Below are positions 34,843 to 42,126 of a stretch of 64,000 bases of DNA, piece after piece. A program made the position numbers and the translations under genes. Numbering within the stretch: the stretch's first letter is position 1; each line of letters opens with the position of its first letter. Source of the stretch: Azophilus sp965220835. GTDB taxonomy: Bacteria > Pseudomonadota > Gammaproteobacteria > Pseudomonadales > Azotimanducaceae. The notes beneath the pieces were generated by a model. That model had not been told where the DNA came from, did no database searches, and worked only from the letters and a program-made list of their open reading frames with translations. The stretch is taken from positions 4,030,001 through 4,094,000 of the forward strand of contig OZ244842.1 of the NCBI GenBank assembly GCA_965220835.1. The letters are read 5' to 3'.

Positions 34843-36741
34843 TTGTCTGATATGGGAAAAAACCTGCTGCTGTGGTTGATCATCGCGGCCGTTCTGCTGA
34901 CCGTGTTCAACAACTTCAGCGTCAAGCCGGGGCCGGAGAAGCTCAGCTACTCGCGGTTCATCGAACTGGTTCGCATGGGCGACGTGCATGAGGTCACCAT
35001 CGACGGGCTGGTGATCGATGGCACGCGCAAGTCCGGGGAGAACTTCCGCGTCATCCGGCCAGACCTCTACGACCAGAAGCTGTTGGACGATCTCTACAAC
35101 CACAGCGTGGTGATTGAGGGCAAGGAGCCTGAGAAGCAGAGCTTCTGGGCGCAACTGCTGATCGCCAGCTTCCCCATTCTCATCATCATCGGCGTGTTCC
35201 TGCTGTTCATGCGCCAGATGCAGGGCGGTGCCGGTGGTCGAGGCGGGCCAATGTCGTTCGGCAAGAGCAAGGCGCGGCTGCTGTCCGAGGACCAGATCAA
35301 GACCACCTTTGCCGACGTGGCTGGGGTGGATGAGGCCAAGGAAGACGTCCAGGAGCTGGTCGAGTTCCTGCGTGACCCGAGCAAGTTCCAACGCTTGGGC
35401 GGCCGCATCCCGCGCGGCATTCTCATGGTGGGCCAGCCGGGCACCGGCAAGACGCTGCTCGCCAAGGCCATCGCCGGCGAAGCCAAGGTGCCCTTCTTTT
35501 CGATTTCCGGCTCCGACTTCGTGGAGATGTTCGTCGGCGTTGGCGCCTCAAGGGTGCGCGACATGTTCGAGCAGGCCAAGAAGCAGTCGCCCTGCATCAT
35601 CTTCATTGATGAGATCGACGCCGTGGGCCGGCATCGGGGCGCTGGCTTGGGCGGCGGGCATGACGAGCGCGAGCAAACGCTCAATCAATTGCTGGTGGAA
35701 ATGGACGGCTTTGAGGCCAACGACGGCATCATCGTCATCGCCGCCACCAACCGCCCGGACGTGCTCGACCCGGCGCTGCTGCGCCCGGGGCGCTTTGACC
35801 GGCAGGTGGTGGTCAGCCTGCCGGACATCCGTGGCCGGGAGCAGATCTTGAAGGTTCACATGCGCAAGGTGCCGCTCTCCGAGGACGTGGAGGCGAGCAT
35901 CATCGCCCGCGGCACGCCGGGCTTTTCCGGTGCCGACCTTGCAAACCTGGTCAATGAGGCGGCGCTGTTCGCCGCGCGAGCAGGCAAGCGCTTGGTGGAG
36001 ATGGTGGAGTTCGAGTCCGCCAAGGACAAGATCATGATGGGCGCGGAACGGCGGTCCATGGTGATGTCCGATGAGGAGAAGCGCAACACGGCCTACCACG
36101 AGGCGGGCCACGCCATCGTCGGGAAGTTGGTGCCCGGTCATGACCCGGTATACAAGGTCACCATCATTCCTCGGGGCCGGGCGCTGGGCGTGACCATGTT
36201 CCTGCCGGAGGAGGACCGCTACAGCCTGAGCCGCCAGCGCATCAAGTCGCAAATCTGTAGCCTGTTTGGTGGCCGCATCGCCGAGGAAATGATCCTTGGG
36301 CCTGACCACGTCACCACGGGCGCCTCCAATGACATTGAGCGGGCCACCGGTCTGGCGCGCAACATGGTCACCAAGTGGGGGTTGTCCGACAAGCTCGGCC
36401 CCTTGATGTACGACGAGGACGACGGCGAGGTCTTTCTGGGCATGTCGGCAGGCGTCAAGCCCAAGCCCCATTCCCAGCAGACCGCCCAAGCCATTGATGA
36501 GGAAGTGCGCCGCATTGTTGACGACTGCTACGGCGAGGCCAAGCGGCTGCTGACGGAGAACGAAGACAAGCTGCACCTCATGGCCAATGCGCTGATTGAG
36601 TTCGAAACCCTGCTCCCGGAGCAGCTCGACGACATCATGGCCGGCGCCAAGCCCCGGCAGCCGAAACCGCCCAAGTCGGGCGAGGGCAGCCAGTCCGGCT
36701 CGGCGGAGCCTGCCATTGGCGGGCCGGCCGAAGAGCACTAG
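34843..36741 (+). CDS. ftsH: ATP-dependent membrane zinc protease FtsH
   Basis: Degrades membrane and regulatory proteins. The 632 residues have two N-terminal membrane segments (about 5-22 and 104-125) flanking a periplasmic domain, an AAA+ domain with Walker A GQPGTGKT, Walker B IIFIDEID and the second region of homology (ATNRPDVLDPALLRPGRFD), and the M41 protease domain with HEAGH as zinc site. The C-terminal tail is Pro/Gly/Ser rich. TTG at 34843 is chosen because GAGG lies 8 nt upstream; ATG at 34852 would be too far. rlmE and folP, the usual flanking genes, are both absent here. Confidence 0.97.
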   Translation: MSDMGKNLLLWLIIAAVLLTVFNNFSVKPGPEKLSYSRFIELVRMGDVHEVTIDGLVIDGTRKSGENFRVIRPDLYDQKLLDDLYNHSVVIEGKEPEKQSFWAQLLIASFPILIIIGVFLLFMRQMQGGAGGRGGPMSFGKSKARLLSEDQIKTTFADVAGVDEAKEDVQELVEFLRDPSKFQRLGGRIPRGILMVGQPGTGKTLLAKAIAGEAKVPFFSISGSDFVEMFVGVGASRVRDMFEQAKKQSPCIIFIDEIDAVGRHRGAGLGGGHDEREQTLNQLLVEMDGFEANDGIIVIAATNRPDVLDPALLRPGRFDRQVVVSLPDIRGREQILKVHMRKVPLSEDVEASIIARGTPGFSGADLANLVNEAALFAARAGKRLVEMVEFESAKDKIMMGAERRSMVMSDEEKRNTAYHEAGHAIVGKLVPGHDPVYKVTIIPRGRALGVTMFLPEEDRYSLSRQRIKSQICSLFGGRIAEEMILGPDHVTTGASNDIERATGLARNMVTKWGLSDKLGPLMYDEDDGEVFLGMSAGVKPKPHSQQTAQAIDEEVRRIVDDCYGEAKRLLTENEDKLHLMANALIEFETLLPEQLDDIMAGAKPRQPKPPKSGEGSQSGSAEPAIGGPAEEH

Positions 36742-36766
36742 GGAAGTCAGGCAACCTGCTCGGCTG

Positions 36767-36794
36767 AAGTTGACGCCACCCTTGGGGTCAACTT
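36767..36794. terminator. Hairpin between ftsH and glmM, possible weak terminator
   Basis: AAGTTGAC (36767-36774) pairs perfectly with GTCAACTT (36787-36794) around a 12-nt loop. It is followed by GGCTTTCCTT rather than a clean T-run, so termination would be partial at best. Confidence 0.35.
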
Positions 36795-36830
36795 GGCTTT
36801 CCTTATGTGGTTAGGCTTGAAGGGGCGGGC

Positions 36831-38171
36831 TTGAGCAAGCAGTACTTCGGCACAGATGGCATCCGCGGCGCGGTTGGGCAGTTGCCCATCACCCCGGAGT
36901 TTTGCCTGCGCCTCGGCTGGGCGGTGGGCAAGGTGTTCGCCCGCCAAGGCAGCAGCCACATCCTCATCGGCAAGGACACGCGCATATCCGGCTACATGCT
37001 GGAGTCGGTGCTGGAGTCGGGTTTGGTGTCGGCGGGGGCCGACGTCAGCCTCATGGGGCCGATGCCAACCCCGGCAGTGGCCTATCTGACCCGCACGCTG
37101 CGGGCCGACGCCGGCATCGTCGTCAGCGCTTCCCACAATCCCTACGGCGACAATGGCATCAAGTTCTTTGACGGCGACGGCAACAAGCTTGATGACGGCA
37201 TCGAGGCGGAGATTGAGCGGCAGTTGGGCGTGGAGATGGTCTGCGCCCCCTCGGACCGGCTTGGCCGGGCGTCCCGCATCGAGGACGCCGCCGGGCGCTA
37301 CATCGAGTTTTGCAAGGCCACGGTCGGCCGCGGCGTTCGCCTGCATGGCCTGCGCATCGTGGTGGATTGCGCCCACGGCGCCACCTACCACGTCGCGCCT
37401 GGCGTGTTTGAGGAACTCGGCGCGGACATCACCGTGACGGGCGCCTCCCCCAACGGCTTCAACATCAATGCAGACCGCGGGTCGTCCCATCCGCAGCATT
37501 TGGTGGGCAAGGTGCGGGAATTGGATGCCGACCTCGGCATCGCCTTCGACGGCGACGGCGATCGGGTGCTCATGGTCGATGCCAAGGGCGAGGTTGTTGA
37601 TGGCGATGAACTGCTGTACCTGATTGCCAGCCATCGGCAGCGCCAAGGCGTGCTGCAGGGTGGCGTGGTTGGCACCGTGATGTCCAATCGGGGCTTGGAG
37701 CGGGCGCTTGGGCGCATGAGCATTCCCTTCGCCCGCTCCGCCGTGGGCGACCGTTACGTGCTTGAGCTGTTGCGTCAAAAGGGATGGGGCTTGGGCGGTG
37801 AGTCCTCCGGCCACATCCTCTGCCTGGATTTGACCACCACTGGCGATGGCATCGTCTCCGCCTTGCAGGCCCTCGTGCTCATGATGGAGTCGGGCAAGGC
37901 CCTGCATGAACTCAAGCAAGGCATGACCAAGCTGCCCCAGACGATGGTCAACGTAGCGGTGGACGGCGCGCCCACCGCGAGCGTCTGCGAACGGGCCGCC
38001 CCCAGCCTGCAAAAGAGGGAGAAGGCGTTAGGCGATGACTACCGAGTGCTGATCCGCCCTTCCGGCACCGAACCGGTGGTGCGGGTGATGGTCGAGGGCG
38101 ACGACTCGGAGGAAGTGGCCGCAATCGCCGAGGAGTTTGCGGCGGTCATCGAAAATGCTGTTTCGGGGTAA
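36831..38171 (+). CDS. glmM: Phosphoglucosamine mutase
   Basis: Converts glucosamine-6-phosphate to glucosamine-1-phosphate for UDP-GlcNAc, feeding peptidoglycan and LPS. The 446 residues match the family (E. coli 445): start KQYFGTDGIRG, phospho-serine loop VSASHNPYGDNGIKFF, metal site FDGDGDR, sugar loop GESSGH, and phosphate-binding RPSGTEP near the end. TTG at 36831 follows AGGGGCGG and gives the conserved N-terminus. folP, normally between ftsH and glmM, is missing. Confidence 0.96.
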   Translation: MSKQYFGTDGIRGAVGQLPITPEFCLRLGWAVGKVFARQGSSHILIGKDTRISGYMLESVLESGLVSAGADVSLMGPMPTPAVAYLTRTLRADAGIVVSASHNPYGDNGIKFFDGDGNKLDDGIEAEIERQLGVEMVCAPSDRLGRASRIEDAAGRYIEFCKATVGRGVRLHGLRIVVDCAHGATYHVAPGVFEELGADITVTGASPNGFNINADRGSSHPQHLVGKVRELDADLGIAFDGDGDRVLMVDAKGEVVDGDELLYLIASHRQRQGVLQGGVVGTVMSNRGLERALGRMSIPFARSAVGDRYVLELLRQKGWGLGGESSGHILCLDLTTTGDGIVSALQALVLMMESGKALHELKQGMTKLPQTMVNVAVDGAPTASVCERAAPSLQKREKALGDDYRVLIRPSGTEPVVRVMVEGDDSEEVAAIAEEFAAVIENAVSG

Positions 38172-38204
38172 AATGGCGGCTTGTTCCGCGATCAAGAAAG
38201 TGCA

Positions 38205-38954
38205 GTGCGCCGTCCCATCGTTGCTGGCAATTGGAAGATGCATGGATCGCGGGAGGCCGTGGCTGGCTTTTGCGCGGCCTTGCGCGGCGCGGGCCTTGGC
38301 TCGGAATTGGACGTGCTGGTTTTTCCGCCGGTGGCCTACTTGGGGCAGTTTGCCGAGGGGGTCCGCGGCGCTGGCGTGGCCGTTGGCGCTCAAGACCTGC
38401 ACCCAGCGGCGCAGGGCGCCCACACCGGTGGGGTTTCCGGCGCCATGATTGCCGAACTTGGCGGGCGTTGGGTTCTGGTCGGGCATTCCGAACGCCGCAG
38501 CGAACATGGCGAGAGCGATGCGCTGGTGGCAGCCAAGTTTGGTGCGGCGCTAAGTACGGGCCTCAAGCCCGTTCTCTGCGTTGGCGAGACATTGGCAGAG
38601 CGCCAGGCTGGCGAAGCGGAGGCGGTTGTGGCCAGGCAGCTGCAGGCAGTGATTCAGGCAGTCGGCGTCAATGGCGTCGCCCAAGGGGCGGTTGCCTACG
38701 AGCCGGTTTGGGCCATCGGCACCGGCGAGACGGCGAGGCCCGAGGAGGCGGCGGCCATGCACCGCTTGGTCCGCAAGACCATCGCCGCCGCGGATGGCGC
38801 CTTGGCCGAGTCGGTCCGGGTGATATACGGCGGCAGCGTCAACCCGCATAATGCCGCCGAATTGTTCAATGAGCCGGACATAGACGGTGGGCTGATCGGC
38901 GGCGCCTCATTGCAGGCGGAGACTTTTCTGGCCATAGTGGCGGCAGCCGCTTAA
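38205..38954 (+). CDS. tpiA: Triose-phosphate isomerase
   Basis: Interconverts dihydroxyacetone phosphate and glyceraldehyde-3-phosphate. The 249-residue TIM barrel has the catalytic Lys in GNWKMHG, His in GHSERR, Glu in AYEPVWAIGTG (followed by loop 6) and the phosphate-binding YGGSV. GTG at 38205 gives MRRPIVAGNWKMHG, as in Pseudomonas; a TTG at 38181 is a less likely start. It follows glmM and precedes secG, the Pseudomonas order. Confidence 0.96.
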   Translation: MRRPIVAGNWKMHGSREAVAGFCAALRGAGLGSELDVLVFPPVAYLGQFAEGVRGAGVAVGAQDLHPAAQGAHTGGVSGAMIAELGGRWVLVGHSERRSEHGESDALVAAKFGAALSTGLKPVLCVGETLAERQAGEAEAVVARQLQAVIQAVGVNGVAQGAVAYEPVWAIGTGETARPEEAAAMHRLVRKTIAAADGALAESVRVIYGGSVNPHNAAELFNEPDIDGGLIGGASLQAETFLAIVAAAA

Positions 38955-38966
38955 TGGCCTGACGCT

Positions 38967-39024
38967 GGCAGCGAAGGCAGCGAAGGCAGCGAAGGCGAAG
39001 GCAGCGAAGGTGAAGGCAAAGGCA
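38967..39024 (+). repeat. 9/6-bp tandem repeats ahead of secG
   Basis: Three perfect GGCAGCGAA units (38967-38993), then GGCGAA, another GGCAGCGAA and three variants (GGTGAA, GGCAAA, GGCA), filling the tpiA-secG spacer up to about 25 bp before the start codon. Confidence 0.9.
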
Positions 39025-39050
39025 GGCAAGACAGGACGAGGGTGGCAACC

Positions 39051-39407
39051 GTGGACATGACGACTTTAGAAACCATATTGATGATGCTATTGGTGCTCGT
39101 CGCACTGGCTTTGGGTGGCTTGGTGCTGCTGCAGCAGGGCCGTGGCGCGGATGCCGGGGCGGCGTTTGGCTCCGGGGCCTCGAACACGATGTTCGGCAGC
39201 AGCGGCTCCACCTCCTTTCTGGTCAAGGCCACTGCATGGCTGGCGGTCAGCTTTTTCGTGATTTCCTTTGGCCTGGCCTGGTTCGCCAAGGAGCGGGCAG
39301 CCGGGCTGCAGGACCTTGGCGTGCCCGTGGTCGCCGATCCGGTCGAGTCCTCAGAGCCATTGACTTCCGAAGACGAACAACTAGATTCGGGCATTCCTGA
39401 CGTTTAA
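39051..39407 (+). CDS. secG: Preprotein translocase subunit SecG
   Basis: Auxiliary subunit of the SecYEG channel. The 118 residues have two hydrophobic helices (about 5-24 and 57-78) separated by the conserved QQGRGADAGAAFGSGASNTMFGSSGS loop, then an acidic tail. GTG at 39051 is preferred because GAGGG lies 8 nt upstream; GTG 39042 and ATG 39057 are in frame. It is followed by tRNA-Leu, as in E. coli and Pseudomonas. Confidence 0.95.
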   Translation: MDMTTLETILMMLLVLVALALGGLVLLQQGRGADAGAAFGSGASNTMFGSSGSTSFLVKATAWLAVSFFVISFGLAWFAKERAAGLQDLGVPVVADPVESSEPLTSEDEQLDSGIPDV

Positions 39408-39450
39408 GCCCGTGGAGCGCGCCGCGGTCAGGACGCCGTCGCGCAACAGT

Positions 39451-39537
39451 GCCGAAGTGGCGGAATTGGTAGACGCGCTACCTTGAGGGGGTAGTGGGCG
39501 GAAGCCCGTGCGAGTTCGAGTCTCGCCTTCGGCACCA
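39451..39537 (+). tRNA. leuU: tRNA-Leu (anticodon GAG)
   Basis: Acceptor stem GCCGAAG/CTTCGGC, anticodon stem CTACC/GGTAG around loop TTGAGGG (anticodon GAG), a long type II variable arm (GGGCGGAAGCCCG), T-loop GTTCGAG and encoded CCA. It sits between secG and the initiator tRNA, the leuU place in E. coli. Confidence 0.97.
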
Positions 39538-39604
39538 CAATTCAGGTGCCACAATATCTGTTGCACAGTGTTTATTGCACCCCTATAATTCGCCCCCTTG
39601 CTGA

Positions 39605-39681
<77 letters not shown>

Positions 39682-39743
39682 AAGGATGCAGGCGCGCTGT
39701 CCTGCTGAAGGGCAAGGTGGCGCGCAACAAGGCCCCTACGCGG

Positions 39744-39782
39744 AAAGGCCCGGTTTCGGGTCTTTTCGGCCGGGGCCTTTTT
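39744..39782 (+). terminator. Intrinsic terminator after the tRNAs
   Basis: AAAGGCCCGG (39744-39753) pairs with CCGGGGCCTTT (39770-39780, one bulge), followed by five T. It separates the secG-tRNA transcript from rimP-nusA and may act as a partial terminator, since nusA operons are often read through from metY. Confidence 0.7.
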
Positions 39783-39973
39783 GTAGGTTTTCGCCGCCAC
39801 AGGTTGTTGAGGTGGCGGGGCCGGTGATGGCGGTCCTTGAGGTGGCTTGCCCGTAAGGCGAGGTCGCCTGTTTTCGTTGGGCTGAAATTGAAGATGGGCG
39901 TGATCCAAAGCCGCCGCCTTTGCAGTTTAGGCGGGCGTGGCGAAGGGTCTAGCCCATTTTTTGTTGGCGGACT

Positions 39974-40432
39974 GTGAATCGAACGGAACTGAAAATCAGT
40001 GAGCTTGCGCAAATGACGGTAGAGGCAGCGGGCTGCGACATCTGGGGTGTGGAATACCATGCGGCTGGCAAGCGCTCGCGGCTGCGGGTTTACATCGACA
40101 AGCCCGGCGGTGTGTCGATCAGCGATTGCGAGCAGGTCAGCCACGACCTCGGTGACCTGCTGGAGGTTGAAGGGTTGATCGGCGGCAGCTACGACCTGGA
40201 AGTGTCCTCTCCCGGGCTCGACCGCATCCTGTTCAACGCCGAGCAGTACGTCGGCCACGTCGGCCAGACGGTGGATGTGCGGCTGAACTTCCCGTTTGAG
40301 GGCCGCAAGCGGTTCGTAGGCCTGTTGGCGGGTGTTGAGGACGGTCAGGCGCTGGTGCGAATTGCGGATGAGGAATACGTGCTGCCATTGGAAAACGTCC
40401 AGCGGGCAAGGGTGGTTCCGAATTTTGATTAG
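39974..40432 (+). CDS. rimP: Ribosome maturation factor RimP
   Basis: Needed for maturation of the 30S subunit. The 152 residues have the two RimP domains: an N-terminal alpha/beta part (MTVEAAGCDIWGVEYHAAGKRSRLRVYIDKPGGVSISDC) and a C-terminal SH3-like part (VDVRLNFPFEGRKRFVGLL). GTG at 39974 has a weak GGCGG ribosome site. First gene of the rimP-nusA-infB-rbfA-truB-rpsO-pnp block. Confidence 0.95.
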   Translation: MNRTELKISELAQMTVEAAGCDIWGVEYHAAGKRSRLRVYIDKPGGVSISDCEQVSHDLGDLLEVEGLIGGSYDLEVSSPGLDRILFNAEQYVGHVGQTVDVRLNFPFEGRKRFVGLLAGVEDGQALVRIADEEYVLPLENVQRARVVPNFD

Positions 40433-40466
40433 TCCCTGTGAGCGCAGGAGCTGAAAGCGCGGCAAA

Positions 40467-40536
40467 GAGCGCTTTAGAGAGAGCGCTTTAGGGAGAGCGC
40501 TTTAGAGAGAGTGCTGTAGAGAGAGTGCGTTAGAGA
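40467..40536 (+). repeat. Five 14-bp tandem repeats ending at the nusA start
   Basis: Units of GAGCGCTTTAGAGA (last two GAGTGCTGTAGAGA and GAGTGCGTTAGAGA) fill 40467-40536, two bases before the ATG of nusA. Each unit ends in a purine run (AGAGAGAG) that can act as a ribosome site, so the array multiplies Shine-Dalgarno-like sequence. Confidence 0.95.
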
Positions 40537-40538
40537 GA

Positions 40539-42107
40539 ATGTCCAAAGAGATCTTTCAGGCCATCGAAGGGGCATCGCTGGAAAAGGGCGTTTCCAAGGA
40601 GGTCATTTTTGACGCCATGGAAAGCGCACTGGCCAGTGCCACCAAGCGGCGCTACGACGAGGATGCGGAATTCCGCGTGGCCATTGACCGGGAAACGGGC
40701 GACTATGAGACGTTCCGCGTATGGACGGTGGTGGATGAGGAGCAACTTGAGGAGCCGCTGAATCCGGCCGCGGAGCTGACGCCGGAGGATCCCCGGGCCG
40801 CTGGGCTGGAGATTGGCGACACCATCGAGGCGCCTGTGGAATCCGTCGCATTCGGCCGCATTGCCGCGCAAACCGCCAAGCAGGTCATCGTGCAGAAGGT
40901 GCGTGAGGCGGAACGGGCGCGCGTCTTCGAGGAATACACCCCCAAGGTTGGCCAGCTGGTCGGTGGCGCCGTCAAGCGAGTTGGCCGGGACAACGTGATC
41001 GTCGACCTAGGCAACAACGCCGAGGGCCTGCTCACCCGCGAGCACCTCATACCGCGGGAGACCTTTCGCATCGGCGAGCGGGTTCGGGCCATGCTGGTGG
41101 AGTTGCGCCCCGAAAACCGCGGCCCTCAGCTCATGCTGTCCCGAACCTCTCCGGAGATGCTCGCCGAGCTATTCAAAATCGAAGTGCCGGAAATCTCGGA
41201 GGACATCATTCAAATTCGCGGCGCCGCCCGCGACCCAGGCTCCCGCGCCAAGATCGCGGTCAGCACCAATGATGGGCGCATCGATCCAGTAGGTGCCTGC
41301 GTGGGCATGCGCGGCTCTCGGGTCCAAGCCGTGTCCGGAGAACTGGCTGGCGAGCGCATCGACATCGTGCCTTGGAACGACAACCCCGCCCAACTCACCA
41401 TCAACGCCATGGCACCCGCCGAGGTGGCGTACATCCAGATTGACGAAGACGCCCACACCATGAACATCGCCGTAGCCGAGGACAAGCTGGCCCAAGCGAT
41501 TGGCAAAGGCGGCCAGAACGTCCGTCTGGCGAGCGACTTGACGGGATGGACGCTGAACATCATGACCGAGCAGGAAGCGGCCGATCTGCAGGAGGCCGAG
41601 GCGGTGCGCATGGTGGAAGAATTCATGGAGTCACTCTCCGTGGATGAAAACGTCGCCACGGTGCTGGTCGAAGAGGGCTTCACCACGCTGGAAGAGGTTG
41701 CCTACGTTGCCGAGGAGGAAATGAACGCCATTGAGGGTTTCGATGAGGAAATCGTCGAGGAGCTCAAGAACCGCGCTCGGGACGCCCTGCTGACCCGTGC
41801 CATCGCCAGCGAGGAGGCCCTTGAACCCGCGGAGGACTTGCTCAACATGGCCGGCATGGAGCGCGACCTGGCCTATCGCTTGGCGCGTCACGAAATTCTC
41901 ACCATGGAGGATTTGGCGGAACTGGCGGTGGGTGAGTTGTTGGAGATGGTTGACGATCTTGGCGAAGAGCGGGCGGCCGAACTCATCATGACCGCCCGAG
42001 CGCCCTGGTTTGAGGAGGCGCAAAGCTCTGAGGAGGCGGACAGCTCTGAGGAGGCGGACAGCAGCGCCCCAGATGACTCCATCGAAGGTGCCGGCAAAGG
42101 GGCTTAG
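40539..42107 (+). CDS. nusA: Transcription termination/antitermination factor NusA
   Basis: Modulates pausing, termination and antitermination by RNA polymerase. The 522 residues have the polymerase-binding N-terminal domain, an S1 domain (about 135-200), two KH domains (GACVGMRGSRVQAVSGEL; AIGKGGQNVRLAS), and two acidic AR2 repeats around residues 365-490 that bind the alpha C-terminal domain. The tail repeats SSEEAD from an 18-bp DNA repeat and makes the protein longer than E. coli NusA (495). ATG at 40539. Confidence 0.97.
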   Translation: MSKEIFQAIEGASLEKGVSKEVIFDAMESALASATKRRYDEDAEFRVAIDRETGDYETFRVWTVVDEEQLEEPLNPAAELTPEDPRAAGLEIGDTIEAPVESVAFGRIAAQTAKQVIVQKVREAERARVFEEYTPKVGQLVGGAVKRVGRDNVIVDLGNNAEGLLTREHLIPRETFRIGERVRAMLVELRPENRGPQLMLSRTSPEMLAELFKIEVPEISEDIIQIRGAARDPGSRAKIAVSTNDGRIDPVGACVGMRGSRVQAVSGELAGERIDIVPWNDNPAQLTINAMAPAEVAYIQIDEDAHTMNIAVAEDKLAQAIGKGGQNVRLASDLTGWTLNIMTEQEAADLQEAEAVRMVEEFMESLSVDENVATVLVEEGFTTLEEVAYVAEEEMNAIEGFDEEIVEELKNRARDALLTRAIASEEALEPAEDLLNMAGMERDLAYRLARHEILTMEDLAELAVGELLEMVDDLGEERAAELIMTARAPWFEEAQSSEEADSSEEADSSAPDDSIEGAGKGA

Positions 42108-42126
42108 GGGGCGCGAGGAAAAGTCA

